Positions 13,104-27,346 are shown, counted from the stretch's first letter. The stretch: 64,000 nt of DNA from Phalacrocorax aristotelis (GCF_949628215.1 NC_134311.1:59814205-59878204), one strand, 5' to 3'. Numbers and translations: made by a program. Notes: generated by a model not told the origin, from the sequence alone.

Positions 13104-13690
13104 CTAGGGAGAGACCCTACTGTTGAGTCACGAGGTTCAGACAGGACCGCCTTGCTTTCTCAATTCCTTCTCCAAGAGGAGTCCAGGTGCGGCTAAGTCC
13201 AGTCTTAGTCTCAGACTTGGTCAACAGTTTATTTTCTAAGGGCTGTAGAAGTAATCACTCATCAGAGTATTTGTTATTAGTAACTAATTTGCCAGATGCC
13301 CTGGCCAGTGGTGTTCAGTGAGAACTATCACAGATAGATTAATGAACAGCACAATTTATTAAAGCAACAGATAACAGGTTCTTTGGATTACCGGTGATAA
13401 GATTGCTGGTTACAAGACGCACATAAAAGCTAAGAAGATGAGTAACACTGCTGGGCTACAAATGCATTAAGCAAATATGAAGCATTGGAGATTTAAAGTG
13501 AAGCTATAGAGAGGTTTCTAAGTTTTCCTGGGGAAACATTTGGTATAACCAGATGTTTTGACCTTACCCAAAGGTGTCCCAGTTGGGGGGGAAGAGATGC
13601 TCAGCCCATCAACTGGTCCCAGAAGTCAGAGTGGTACGTGATGGTATCTTCCCCAACACCCTCTTTCTCTTCACACATTTTATACTATTT
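13104..13690 (-). mobile_element. LTR-like element, copy B (ERVL-type, inferred)
   Basis: Read on the minus strand, the segment starts in a block resembling avian ERVL LTRs (for example GAAGATACCATCACGTACCA and TGGGACCAGTTGATGGGC). It has an AATAAA signal at 13355-13360 (minus) and ends in the 127-bp stretch shared with copy A at 2400-2522. I see no internal retroviral coding sequence next to it, so it is probably a solo or partial LTR. The sharing with copy A is visible in the sequence. The family name is inference and the boundaries are approximate. Confidence 0.55.
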
Positions 13691-16600
13691 TTTATCTTTC
13701 AGGTGGAGCTTGAGTGACTCTAGTCATACATACCTTTACTATGGTTGGTGTAAAATTTCCTCACTTTACTTTTAAAAGCATAGACTAGAAGAAATTCAAA
13801 GCAGATGCCCATTGAGGGGTAGTCGTACCTTAGAGGCAGGTAACTTTTGGGATGGAGGTGTGTTTTGGTATTATAATGATATTATAATGAGCAAAGTTCA
13901 CCACAAGGACAGCATTTTGTCAAAAGTATGATGGACTATTGGCCCGGGGTTGCAAATATGCAGCGTACCAGCTTCATGGTACCTAGAGTTCCCATTTATC
14001 GCAGAGCCTGGCCGTGATGCCTCCACACCGCTCCGCCCTCCGGACAACTTCTCTTAGAGTCAGTACACCAAGTTCTCCTGGCATTGCTGACATCTATGGT
14101 TACTAGGGAACTTCTGTGGAATGGATTCCTCACATAGCAGCTGCACTTCACCCTGACAGGTTCTTCAATGCTGTACCTTTTCTAAAAACAAAGGTTTAAT
14201 TTCTAAGTCACCTCTAGTGATTATTCCACAGGGATCCTACAACATTTCATTGATAGGTTCAGTCAACATATGTCTGGAAGTGGTATACGTAATGTCATAA
14301 ATCTGCATGTAGGTACACACTCTTTAAAACTCATTATTAAAAAATAACAGTAGTAGAAAGGTACACCCACAACAAAACCAAAATTACTTGGAGAAAAACA
14401 TCTGTTTTCTAACCCTTCGGATCTTGAGCCTTTGGACCACCACTCAGTAGGGCCAAGCCTCTCCCCTTGTCGTTTTAATCTCTGATTAAAAGATAAACAC
14501 GGAGAAAATAAGATAATTTTTTAGTACTTTTTAATTGTCAAACATATTTTATCTATAACCAGTACAATGCCATCTCACTTGACTGCATCCAAGAAGCATG
14601 CTGAAGAGCAACAGAAAAGGAAAACAAACCACTGCTAGAGGTAAGGCACCTGTTTCAGAACTTTAGAAAAGTCAGAACATACTGGGTAGGAAAAACGCTA
14701 TTTTCCAGGTGCCAGAGAGCAAACTGATTTGCTAAACTTGAGAACCTGACAAAAACAACTGTAAGCAGGTAGAGAGGAGTTTAGTTCAGGAAAGGAAGAG
14801 CACATTGACAGAAATTTATGCTAGGAAGAAAGCCAGTGAAGTTTATCACAACATGAAAGAAAGAAGCCTCATAAAATAGGAAATAAAGTTGATTTTTATA
14901 GTTTTATCTTGTTTTTATCTGTAGTGTACCCCAAGTTGAATAAATAGTACATTTATAGCTATTTTTGAACTACCAATCATATAATATTTCCAGTTATGCA
15001 TCACACATACTATAGGTGCAAGCAGAAAATGGATCAGTATGTGGGCATGCCTTGTTCCCATGAAGAAGCACACAGTATCCAGGTCTGTGTCCCAGTGCTC
15101 GGTCGCTGTCTCCTCTCAGTGACTGGACAGCAGCTTTTCAGACTTGTGAAGGGAAAAATGTCATGCCCATCTTCTAAAAGGTGTTCTCAGCACAACTGGA
15201 AGACATCTGGAGCAAGATGTGTATGGTCACCAGAATGAGGTATGAGGACATTTTCAGACACATGGCGAACCTGCTAGAATAGAAATGCACAAGTTCATCC
15301 AAAGACAGGAATTGCTGCAGCCATGTCTCCTGCTGCCCATTCTGGCCTTCCTCCCATCCCTGCACCAACAGCAGAACAGCCAGGACATACATTACCCTGC
15401 ACTGGTCCAGCACAAGTTGGTATCCTTTCCCTATCCAGGAAAAGGCAAGCCAGTATATTACACGGGCTTAAAGCTATAGTAATTACATGTTGAGCACTGT
15501 GACACTGTGGGGAACGTGCTGCAATAGATTGCTGTGCCACAAATCCTCTCACTGACCAGCCAAACACCATTTGGGAGGACAGAAGCAGCTGTATAATTGG
15601 GAATGGATCTTGTTCTTCCTTATGAATTGTCAAGTCATTTTCATCTCCTACCTGTGACTCTTCCCTCCTACATCCCTCACAAACAGGTAAAAATGAAACA
15701 CATGAAGATTTCTGGGTTGCATCTGCTCTGTCTTATCTCATTTCCATATGTAGGAGATAGGGTACATTTTAAGTGTGAAATGGTTCTCAGTAACTCACCA
15801 CAAATCACCAATCTTACAAAATACTGCTGGCAGGAACATCAGGTCCCCCTTGTTGTAAGTTCAGACTGATACACTAATAATGAGTGCCTGTCTGAAACCT
15901 CTCACAGAGCATTAAAGGAAAGTTCTTTTGTCCTGATCATTTAGAGACAGCCATCCAGAAGTCTGCATGCAAAATGGATTTTATGGCATCACCTGGGACC
16001 AGATCATGCAAACTGGTTTTATCTTAAGACAAGTGTATGAAATCCATCAGTTTCCACATAGGCAAAATTCCCCAACAATAGCAAAGTGACTGAGTGGCAT
16101 CTTTGTGATTTGATTTTTATTTCAAGGTCTCGCTGACATTTATTTTTAGAACCTGCTTTCATTTCAAGTGCCACTGCTGCCATATAAAACCAAAGCACAG
16201 AACACACTGCTCATAACCACCTCATACAGAGTTTTGCATGTATACATAAATTTATCTGATTTCTGTTTCATTTTGCACAGGGCTCTGGAGGTGGAGGTAC
16301 AAAATATGGATCATTTACTTATTTTGTTTTGCCAGCTTATCTGCCTTCTTTCTTATTATCTTGAGCCATAATGATAACAGGTGGCATGATTACTAGGAAT
16401 GTTTCAATTCCTGTGAAAGACAGATTTTTGCTCAAGGCTTACAAATGCAAAAAGATGTGGAAAGGAGCTGTGTTATTTTACACACACACACACATATAAT
16501 TCAGGTGCAATTTATATGTAAAATAAAACACAAAGACATTTTAAAAGTCATCTATGCTGATTCCCTGCTGAGAGTCTTCCAATACAACCCACTTCCTAGG

Positions 16601-19600
16601 CCAGCAGGACTTACAATATGCTTAACTTTGTCATACTAGGTCTTTTCTTGATCTAAAACTGGAATAGGTGTATTTATCTCTAAAATAGTCTTTAGACTTT
16701 TCCGACCAGTCTAGGCAGCACTCAGATGCACAATGATATAGGTTAATAATGTTGCTTGTACCTAATAACTTGGCCTTGATGTTTTACTTTTCAACACACA
16801 CACAGCCTGAGATGGCATTGCTGGCCTGGACATCTGGCCAACAGGTAGAGTAAGCAAAGACAAAACCATGGAATGGTTTAACACCACCCCTTCTTATTAA
16901 CTAACTGTTACAAAAGTGTAGATGAACATCATCTCTGTCCACTACTGACTTATCCTGTTTAGCATTCAAACAAAAATCGAAGTATTTATTGGTAGCGCTG
17001 ACTCACTTGACTAAGTCTGACTTCTTACTACAGAAAAGCAATTAGCTGAAGATATGCACAAAAAGACAGATGATCTTGCAAGCTCTGCCTAGCTAATGGG
17101 TCTTACTATTAACATACCAATGACAAAAGCTATCTGGCAGAATCCCTGGCAGACTACCTGGGCAGCCTTCAGGCCATGATGAAAGCAATGTTTTCCTTTC
17201 TTTTACTGCCCAAATTCTCTTGTCCTAGTCTGAAAGCTTTCTATTTTTATTTCTTTTATCTTCCTTTTCTTTTAAGAAATTCTAAAGGCCTGAAAAAATG
17301 TTCATGTACCATAATATTTACAGAAGAGTTGTATAATTTATGATCTTCCTATTTGGAAGCATTATTTTTTAGATTTTGGTCTTTCTTATCTTAAGTTAGG
17401 TAAGATTCTGCTCTATGTGTCCAAAGAGTGATTATTCTCTAAACAACTTTAAATTTCAAAAGGCTATAAATAGGAAGAAAAGGATCTGATAGGTCTGACA
17501 TCAGCTAAAGAACAGAAGAGAGCTGACTTTCCTTAACAGGAGTCACAGAAGATGCAATTTGCAAAAGACAAAAAAATAAGCAGCTCAAAATCTAAGAAGT
17601 TAACAGCATTAAAAATTTTCCAGTTCAGGTATCTATAGAGCTTGTTCTATGACTCTCTGAAGAATGGTGTTGGAAATGGGTTTAATGTATTGCAGCTGAA
17701 TAACTCCTGGTTGTGTCATATCAGATATTTGGTTGTTTCTCTCTTCCTCAGATAAGTTTGCTCAATTCACAGACAGCCTTTAGAGAGAAAATCTCAGAGG
17801 AAAACATTTATATTTTGGTAATACTGAGGATTTAAGTGCACAGTGTGGATTATGCTATTGCGCATTTGAAACAAACTTGAGGGTAAAGTGTAAAAAGCTT
17901 AGCGAGCAGCTAATTAAGAACTTTCTTTTGCACTCTCCATTAACCCTGCCCTGAATGCACATAATTTTAAATTATTACATTGATAGCTTATGGCCGCAGG
18001 GGGCTGACACAGGACCTGAAGCACACCTGTAGCCAGGGTGGAACTAACACCATCCTCTCCAGCTACAGGGCTACAGGCTCTGACTCATTCCACCTGCTTG
18101 CTGCCCCTTCCCTCAAGGTACCAGGTTAGTCCCCAATGCCACCTGCTCCTGATCAGCATCTCCTCCCTTTTTCTCTTTCCCAGCAGAGCAAAGTCTGAAC
18201 TGGGTCCTGCCTTAAAGCAGGAAAGTGACATTGTTGAATCAATCCTTGGAGAAAACTCTCTAAATTCAACTGAAATATAATGAAGCATTACTAATAAAAT
18301 ACCAGAATTATGACAAGAATATTAAGAGTCAATAGTTTTGGTAAATGGTGAGAGAACTTGTAAGCACTTTATCACAGCTGAAGTAATGCTGACAACTGTC
18401 AGGACAGATTTATCTCCTCAGATAACAGATTAACTCTAGAGGTACATTATCTATTTTTCCTGGTTATAAATTTTTTCCCATATCAGCAAAATTGACTTAT
18501 AACTACAAATAAAAAAATACTTTCTAAACGAAAACATTTATATCTAATAAGCCACCATAACATCCACTCAGGCTAATTGACTACTTCAGTTCTCTTGCAT
18601 AAAGTCTAATCCGTATTTGTGTTTTGCAGTGGCAAACATACAATCAGTCTTGCTAATGCAAATTAACTTATGTCAATAAGGGCTGCCCAGTGACATATAT
18701 CAGAGTCTCTACACCCACAGCACATAGTAGGATGGTTTAGGGAAATGGGTTCCTCACCACAGAGGCAACCTCTTCAGGAGGCCTGCTTAGGGCTGAGCTG
18801 CTTCAGGACATACTCTAAATTTATGAGCACTATTATAAGCACAGGCTAACAAGCCAACTTTTTTATCTCATGCTCTGACCCAAGTCCCTTTCATAAACAT
18901 ACAGTCAATCCCTGCAGTCATAGATCTGCATGATCCTTGTGACTGCAGGAGACCTCTGCATCTTCTTTACAAGCAGCTCCAGAGCAGCCCGCAGAAATGC
19001 AGAAGCCCTGTGATTAGTGCTGGCTGTCTCTTGGGTAACATCTGCTTGACAGATCCTAGTGTCACATTTCTGTTGTTGCAGTAGAACAAGAGCAAGGTGC
19101 CCAGGGCCTGTGCTGCTACTCTCAGTAAAGATGATCACTGCAGCAATGGTGATGCTACTGTCACTCTAAGGATGCACCTGGAAGAGGGCAAACAGTGCTT
19201 TTGCTCCCTCAGCTGGATAAAGATGCACTGTGCTTCTCTCTTGCTGTCCAAGTCAGAGAACATGCTGCAGATGAGAAAGCAATAGCAATTCTGCATTATA
19301 CGATTAATCCATCCTTGACCAACACTAACATAAAGAGTACTGCACAGTGAAGGTTGGATATCACCAAGTAATGACATATGTAGGAAAGAATAACCTAGAG
19401 CTAAAATAGGAGAAACCACTAGCACAAAGGGTACACAAACTGAGCACTGATAACACCCATTTGATTTTTTAAATTCAGTGTTCTGTTTCTGAAGCTTGTA
19501 ATAATTTTTGTTCTCGATCTACAGGCTAGGAGAAAAAGTCAACTGAAAGACACGATTCAAAACTGTTGACCAGAGATATTTCAGGTCACTGGGCAATGAA

Positions 19601-19916
19601 AATAAACCCAAGAACATCACACCTCTACTACCCTTTGCCAGGAAAGAGACTGTTAGCCACACATGACATAAATCAATATTGTCTAAAAGTAAAAAATTCA
19701 CAGAAAACTCAGATATCTCTATGTGCATACATGCACACATGTAGCATTGTATAATATATATATATTAGTCAAGATATAAATTGATTCCAGTTAGCACTTG
19801 CAATAAGTTAGATATTCATGTGATCAAATCATGCTTAACTAAATGTAAAATTCATTTCAGTCTAGTTTTCACAACTGAAAACTGATCATCACAAAGCAAA
19901 CCGCAAACTCATCAGC
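13691..19916. other. Gene-free intergenic DNA, 13.7-19.9 kb
   Basis: No gene was found. The part at 13920-14160 is GC-richer, with several CpGs, and may belong to the neighbouring LTR-like element. A short (AC)n run lies at 16480-16494. ORFs around 15.0-15.9 kb on both strands overlap each other and show no family signature. Confidence 0.55.
16480..16494 (+). repeat. Short (AC)n microsatellite
   Basis: There are about seven AC dinucleotides, followed by ATATA. Confidence 0.85.
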
Positions 19917-20500
19917 TGTCCTGGTTTCAGCTGGGATAGAGTTAAATTTCTTCGTGGTAGCCAGTATGGGGCTATGTTTTGGATTTGTGCCGGAAGCAGT
20001 GGTGATAATGTGGAGATGTTTTGGCTGTTGCTAAGTAGCGCTTACACTGGTCAAGGACTTTTTCGGCTCCCCAGGCTCTGCCGGGTGCACAAGAAGCTGG
20101 GAGGGGGCACAGCTGGGACACCTGACCCAAACTGACCAAAGGGACATTCCATACCATATGACGTCGTGCTCAGTATATAAAGCTGGGGATAGAAGAAGGG
20201 AGAGGGGGGACATTTGGAGTGATGGCGTTTGTCTTCCCAAGTAACCGTTACATGTGATGGAGCCCTGCTTTCCTGGAGACGGCTGAACACCTGCCTGCCT
20301 GTGGAAAGCAATGAATGAATTCCTTCTTTTGCTTTGCTTCCTCACACAGCTTCTGCTTTACCTATTAAACTGTCTTTATCTCAACCCATGAGTTGCCTCA
20401 CTTCTACTCTTCTGATTCTCTCCCCCATTCCACTGGGGTGGGAGGAGTGAGCGAGCGGCTGCGTGGTGCTTGGTTGCTGAATGGGGCTAAACCACAAGCA
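19917..20500 (+). mobile_element. Solo LTR of an avian endogenous retrovirus
   Basis: A full-length LTR of about 584 bp opens with TGTCCTGGTTTCAGCTGGG and closes with GGGGCTAAACCACAAGCA. It is homologous throughout to both LTRs of the provirus at 46.8-51.4 kb, and its 3' part matches the fragment at 27.3 kb. No internal retroviral sequence flanks it, so it is a solo LTR, presumably left by recombination between two LTRs. I recognise this LTR type as common in neoavian genomes (similar to TguLTR5-like families, name uncertain). I could not find a convincing target site duplication. Confidence 0.88.
20174..20180 (+). promoter_or_regulatory. TATA box of the solo LTR
   Basis: TATATAA is followed by AGCTGGGG. 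It lies centrally in the LTR, at the expected U3/R position, with an ATTAAA polyadenylation signal 184 bases downstream at 20364-20369. This LTR therefore retains recognisable promoter and poly(A) elements, although activity is unknown. Confidence 0.55.
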
Positions 20501-21238
20501 TATCTGAAAAATGGGTATGCAAATTTAAGATTTGATCCTTACAGCTGGGTAAGAAACAAACGTTACTGTAGATGTACTTTCCAATCATACTGGCTTTCCA
20601 AGCACAGTCCAGAGTCACCACTAACGTGGAATCTATCTGCAGTTTTTATAGTCAGCAATTTAAGCTACCCTTACTCATCCTGCTGATACAGGTGGGTAAA
20701 GAATACCTTTGTCTGCGAGAAATGAAGAGTCAAGAAATGCTACACCTCTGAACCAAACACCTTATCCAGAGTCTTCTAGCAAAGCAACAGCAGCCAGAAG
20801 CTCACAATCATAGAGAATTACAGCTATAATGTCACATTCTTTCATCCCAGCTAATTCCCCTCCAAACTTAATATCCTTACCAGTGCTTTGTGCAATTCAC
20901 TCTCACTATTTTTATTGTCACAGCTTTTTACTTCACCTTTAGGGTCTGAAGCACACTGGGGAGAAATGGTGTGGAACAGTGAAACCTATTTGTATCTTTA
21001 TAGGCAGAGAACAATCTGGTGCCTCTTATAACCAGTTTATCAGAAAAATGGTAGGGAAAGGAGAAGTGATTGCCTTGTAACATTTTCATCTTTTAAAATG
21101 ATTGCCAGAGTTTATATTTCTGAGCTGAATAACAACAAAAAAGATCCCCAAAGTTCTTTTGAGTGAACTAGAGTTCTTCCATGCTGATACCTTCTGTCCT
21201 TTAAACTAGTCTTTCGGAAAAGAGATGAAGTGTAACTT
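20501..21238. other. Gene-free stretch between two LTRs
   Basis: Nothing beyond AT-rich intergenic sequence is visible. Confidence 0.55.
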
Positions 21239-21488
21239 TGCTGCTGTACGCTTCTATGGGAGAACTTATCTTGGGCTGCATATCTCCGGGACACAGGGCT
21301 CTACCCACCCTGGGGACAGTGATGCACAGACATCAATATGATGGATACAAAATGTCCGTTTATTTGGCTGCGTCACACGCTTATATAGCTCTTGCGCTTC
21401 CTGTTCCTGCCACTCCTATGGGGAGGAGTCTATCTTTCCGTCACATCCTGTGATCTTCCGGTCGCCGATCCCTGTCTATTCCCCTACA
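21239..21488 (-). mobile_element. Short solo LTR, class II-like (minus strand)
   Basis: Read on the minus strand, this 250-bp segment begins TGTAGGGGAATAGACAGGG and ends CAGCAGCA, giving the TG...CA ends of an LTR. It contains a TATA-like element (CTATATAAGC, plus coordinates about 21379-21388) and AATAAA at 21359-21364 (minus) at LTR-typical spacing. The flanks are AACTT at 21234-21238 and AACTG at 21489-21493, a possible 5-bp target duplication with one mismatch. The short length and layout resemble alpharetrovirus-like or class II avian ERV LTRs. There is no internal sequence. Confidence 0.75.
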
Positions 21489-24400
21489 AACTGCTTCAGA
21501 CACTTCCAATCTTTCTGTATTTTGTTCAGGTTTGTAATTTATACATTTAATATTGTTTAACTTATTAATAACTTAATCTGTATAAATATTATAGTAAACA
21601 TAAGATGGTAGGGTATGTCAGCGGGTAAGAACCTTCAAAATGAAGGGATGTGGTGACCTAGACTATCCAACAGATTTGTTATTTAAACAATGCAGATATG
21701 TTAAAATTACAGAAAACTGATCTGAAAGGAGACTCTTAAGGCAGGCATCATAAAATTAAGAAGGCCTGGTGGGAAATTTCTAGCTTTGATCTGAGTTAAT
21801 CCTCATAAAACCAAAGATTTAATTCTACGAGAAAACCAAAGACACAATTCTAAGCATAATTTTGCATTTCAGAAGAGTCTTCAGAAAAGTGAGCGTAACA
21901 CTTGAAATCCATAATGAATGCAGGTGCTTGATTTCTGCAAGCAAGAAGGTTGGAATTGGTACCCAGGGGTACAACAAAGAACCACTGCTCTTGAATAGGA
22001 TCAATTAACACATAAAAGAACTGCTGAATACAAATGTCCTACTAGTTTCACATTAACAACAACAAAATTCATTCATCTCTACAAGAGTTGCTGGTTAGCT
22101 CTCTCCAAAAGCAATGATACGAAAAAATGAAAGCTGATATTTTCCAGGTTTATTTTTTGGGGAAAAGAAGTTAAGCTTTACTGCAACCAAATTCTTCAAG
22201 TATGACATAAGCTTCAGATATGTTGATGGTCAGACATGTGTAAAGAAAGCACCAATCTTTGCAACAGACAACTTCCCACTACCAGACTCTATTTGGGAGC
22301 AAAAGTAGGGGTAAGGAGAGTGAGTGAGTCCAGGGTACAGGAAGAGAGGTGGATTCAAGCCCCAGAATAGAGATTGCCTTTAGGAAGTAAGGAAGCAAGC
22401 AGGAAACCTAACTGTAAGCAGTATTTCTCTTTGTACTCAGCACATTGGCTTTCCAACACCTTGAAGCACTACCAAAATAGTGCATGGTAATAACAAAGCA
22501 GGAAAAGTCCTGTTTAGTCTGTATTTTTGGACAAACACTGCCTCCCAGATGTAGCTTCAGCACCAGAGGAAGCTCCTGTGCTAACCACATGCCCCCACCC
22601 AAAAGCCAGTTACCCTCCTCCACTTCTGGGTGGACTGCTCCAGGAGCTCTCCTGGCACCAAAGCCATCAGCCTTCACTGCTCCCGTGGACAGCACCACAG
22701 CGCCTGGAGGAAGGGCAGTCAGTCTAGGATGTTAGCTACCTCAGCAGGAGCAGGAAAGTCTCCGAAACTTTGGCACTGCTCCTTAAGCCAGGCGGATCCA
22801 GCGAGGAAAATTTAGAAGGGACATTGAAAGCATGGAAGCAACAAAACCCCACCTGGGGTCTGTCCCACCCCACACCTTCCTGCTCCCTCCCTTGTACCAG
22901 CAGCACTGCAGGAGCAAAGCTGTTCGCAAAAAAACCAACCAAAATCACAGACCAATTAAGTGAGCTTTCAGCTGAACCAGGGTGACAATATGGAGGCACA
23001 GATAGTATAGCGGGACCAGCCTGGATCTTCCCCCATGCTTTCCAGCTTTACGACTTCTGTTTCCCAGACAACTGCATTGCCACCCCCACACTTTCTACCT
23101 CCATTCCCCCATGCACAGCCCCCTCTTCAATATAAAGAAGCCAAAGTATTCATAAGGAGGTGTACCATCTGCAGTGTTAATTTCTGTAACATCTAGATTT
23201 AGTTTGGCAGTCTAACACCTACCTGTTCTTTGCCAGCTGCAACCACAATCGGTTTCACAGAATATGACAAGAGCCCAGCAGCCCAGATAAATACAGGGGA
23301 TCATAGAGGATTCACCTCTGGCCTGTATGATTCTTCTTCCTAAAATTCCTCTCATATGGTGTTCTGACATCAGATAAACCAGATAGTAGAAAAGGATTTG
23401 ATCTCTAAAATGATTTTTTTTTTTTTGCTTCAGAAACAAATACAAGCAACTGCACTTGGGCATCCTTTGTGGCTTTTCTGGAAAGCATTGGTGCTAAATC
23501 CTGAGTCCTGATGACTTAAACTGGTTTGTCAAAGAAAAAAAGAAACTCAGTTCCCATATTCAAAAAAAGCACAAGGTTTTACTTAGTGAGCTCTAAGTGG
23601 ATTAGGATATGCACCCAGGAAAAGATCCCAGAATTTGGATGCTTACCTAAAATTCACCACAACCCAACTGGCTTGCAAAACAGGACTGAAATCCCACCAG
23701 AATTTGCTATAACAAAAACTCTTTTTCAGTCTTGACTCAGACACAACCTACAAATTTCAGCCTTTTCCTATCTCACATTAACTGGACTGAAGTAGCACAC
23801 CAACATTTTTTATCCCCATTTTAACATCATTTTTCTTGCTCCAGAAATCCCACCCTACAAAAAGAATACAGAAGTGTACCAGCATTTATTTTATCAGTAT
23901 GTATCTTTCACTATTTTATCAGCACACCCCAATTTTTGCTCAGAGTGAACAATAAGTTCAAAAACAAAGTGTATTCTGGTTCCATCAGATCTTATATTGC
24001 CTCTTTAAAACTATTGTGATCCCTGAAATCTTTTAGTTAAAATGAGGCTATTCTGAGCTTTTTAAACAATATCATCAGCACTAACTAAAATAACCTCAGA
24101 ACACCATGTAACCTATGCAGCTATTACTGTCATTCATTAGACAGTGCAGATGATGAATAGAACTTTCCTGAGGTTTGATAACAAAAAATGAGACCAAGAT
24201 CCAGTTTACTAAGGCTCTCTCTCCTGTTCTAACCTGCATAACATAAAAAACATCAGAATAAAGTGAGGGCACTGACAATGGTTTAGAAACTTGCAGAACT
24301 ATCTCCAGCAAATCACTGCAATACTATAAAAATAAGAGTGTCCATAATAGGTAAGCAAGGAACAGCTATGAACCTCCCACTCAACATATGCACATACACA

Positions 24401-27346
24401 CACTGCAATTATTATAGGAAAGCTGCAAATGGTAAGTCTGAAGTGTTTACTGTTTTTTATTTTTAAAAGATTGGCTTTTGACAAGAATTATCTTATCAAC
24501 AGGTTCAAGAGGAATGCAAGAGCTAAACTTCCAAACCTTCAAAAATTCTTCTGCTTATCCTTTTTTAAATTTTTTTAAAGAATTATACTAATACACTAGC
24601 CCAAATAAATAACTGATCACAAATGCCACTATCTCAAGTAGAATTTTTCAGCTGATATTTAATTGGGGGTTGATTTTTTTTTAAAAAGGATGTTTTATTT
24701 CTGTCTCAACTTTGTTCACAAGCACACTCAAACCACAGCATTCTCAACAAACCATAGCATCACCTTTGTACCCCCATAAGCACTTAGTATTAAGCTTTGT
24801 CAACATTATACAGTCTTCTGTAACACTATTGTATTCTCACTAAAAGCCTATCAAGAAAACCAGTTACTACAAGAAGGTCAGCTTTTCTTCACTGAGGGAG
24901 ATAAAAACCATCCTAAAACCCTTCATGTCATCAGCCCCGCCATCAGCATACAGTTTACTTCTCTACTTTTTACAGCAAAAAGCCTTGCAATGAAGAGGAC
25001 TCGAAGGAAAGGAAACAGAAAAGAAAAAGAAAATAAAGCGAAGCAGCCAAAATATAGTAAAGTTCCTGCAGAAGTCTCTCTACACTAAGAGAAGCTGTTT
25101 TTATTCGAGCCTCATGTTTGGCTCAGTGGTCAAATGTGCTTCCTCAGTGTGAGTGTCTGCTGTTACTATATTAGTACCTTATGATTTGCACGGGTTTCAG
25201 AGGCACCGGCCCCAAGAAATCCCAGCTTCGGCACTGTAAGAACTGCAGGTCAACCCAAAACTGACTGGACTGTTCTGAGGTATGATACAATTATGAAGAA
25301 CAATACAAAGATTCACACACAGCAAGGAAGGATTTAAGAGAACTGTATAGCAAAAGATATATATTGTGGGATACTATCTTCTATTTCCAGGTCGTTGTTT
25401 ATAAACACACTTCCCAAAAGCACATGCAACTTTGACCTGGACAGACTGGAGAGCTAGGCCAAGGGGAACCTCATGAAATTTATCCCCCTTCGTCCTTCCT
25501 GAACATGAAAAGCAATAACCTCTCAGGTATAATTGCCAGTCTGTATTCAGAAACATTCCACCCCAAAAGAGATTTACTAGTTGTGTCTTTCCATTCATCA
25601 ATTACAGGGACAGAAAATCATACCACACTCTTAGGATGTGCTATCATCTTTTATGATAATTATACTCAATACAGAATTACACCTCCTTCTCTTGCGTACT
25701 ACCATTAAAATTTGCCATTATCCCATTTATATGGCTTTTGATCTTCCTTTCTTCAGGTCCCTAAGCAGGAAGCTTTGTTCAAGCAAGACTCTCCTACTAC
25801 AGAGGGGCTGTTCTCTGCTTACGCACAATCTCACTAGGCAAATATTTGCTTTCAGCAAATTTTACAGCAACTTGCTAAACCTAGGACTAATGTGTATGTC
25901 ACACCTTAACTCAGACACACTATCTGTAATTTACAGTCTGCTCCAAATTACAGTAATGTAACCGAAGGAGGAATTTGCCTTGGTACTTCTGATATTTTTG
26001 GTAGAGATCATTACTGCCACACCATTTAGTAGCTCTTGAGTTAGTACACACCTGTTAATTTTTGCTTCTCAGTTTAACATGATGTAAAGCAAGAAGCATC
26101 ATCAAATAGAGAAGAGTCATATAAATTCAGCTAGGCTATTTCACTAGAACAGTAACAACCCTTACTTGTGAAGCATGGTGCACAGCAGAACACAGCATAC
26201 TATGCCTCAGAACAGTAACGAGGTCCAAGAAGAATCTAGAGCCAGGGAAAAAGATAAGAAGAGCGGTATTTCTGTCTGCAGTGCTTTAACCACCACTTCT
26301 GTCACTGCAGTGAGAGTGCACCACATGGTGCACCCAAACTTCAAGCCCTTGATGCTGCGTAGCAGGAGCCTGCAATGCTCAACACCTGCCTGTCTCCAGG
26401 GCGGAAGCAATGAGTAAAATACTTAGACTGTAGCTATATAAATGATATGTATAGTCAGAGCTCCACACAGGGCTGGTATGAGTGAGAATGAAGCAGTTTT
26501 CTAATTCTTTTCACTGTACATCCAATCTATAGAGCCTCTGTTGCTCCAGTAAGAGTCTCCCGCCTTAGGAGCTGAATCATGGTTGCTCTTCACGCAGCTC
26601 CCATCCATTTCACATACACTCAAGCAGTCACAGTATGGAGCTGGACTTCCAAGTTTCAGTATATTTTATAAAACCAAGATGGGCCCAAACAGAATTGGGC
26701 GAACTGCAAATGAATCGACCACAGTTGATGTTATCTATAGCCCTGTTTTCTTTGCACCCCTACCAGTGCAGGCCAACTGTGGACAAGTTAGATGCATTGA
26801 AGTATTTTTAACTGGGCTTTAGTGTTGCTGATACACCATTTTCAGTGATGTATTAGAACATCCAGGCTGCAGATTGAGAAGGCAGGAGGTACAGAAACTT
26901 CCGAATTGCCATGCTGTTGACTGGGCTTGGTCTGGCAATGTTTATTAGCTCAGATAGGAAGTAATTTGAACATAATTTATACATTTCAGGCTAGTTCAGA
27001 CAGATAAACACTACTGTTGCTCATTGTTATGGTGGACCATAACTAACAGGCTGTGTTTGGACCTATCCTAAACATGTAGATCCAAACATGGTGTTTCTGG
27101 CCACCTTTCTTGACTTGGGAATGCTAGATACAATAGCACAAGCACATCTCTAGCAAAGCCAGCTCTGGTGCAACAAGGATCATCAGTTCTGGCTCAGCAT
27201 GGACTTCACTAGAGCTGAGCTGGTTCTTGCAGATCCTATTACCCACAAGCCAGGTTATGGGGAAGCACAAAGCAGCAGGCTGTGTCCAGCACAGGCACAG
27301 AGGTAGCAGAAACCCAGACCTCAAGTCCTGGAAGCACAGGACAGTA
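21489..27346. other. Gene-free intergenic DNA, 21.5-27.3 kb
   Basis: No gene was supported. The part at about 22.5-23.1 kb is GC-richer, with overlapping ORFs on both strands, but shows no splice structure or family signature that I recognise. A poly-T run lies near 23415-23426. Confidence 0.5.

Noticed and set aside
19912..20505. Target site duplication for the solo LTR
   Set aside because: The flanks (TCAGC and TATCT, or AGCAT with a shifted end) do not match convincingly.
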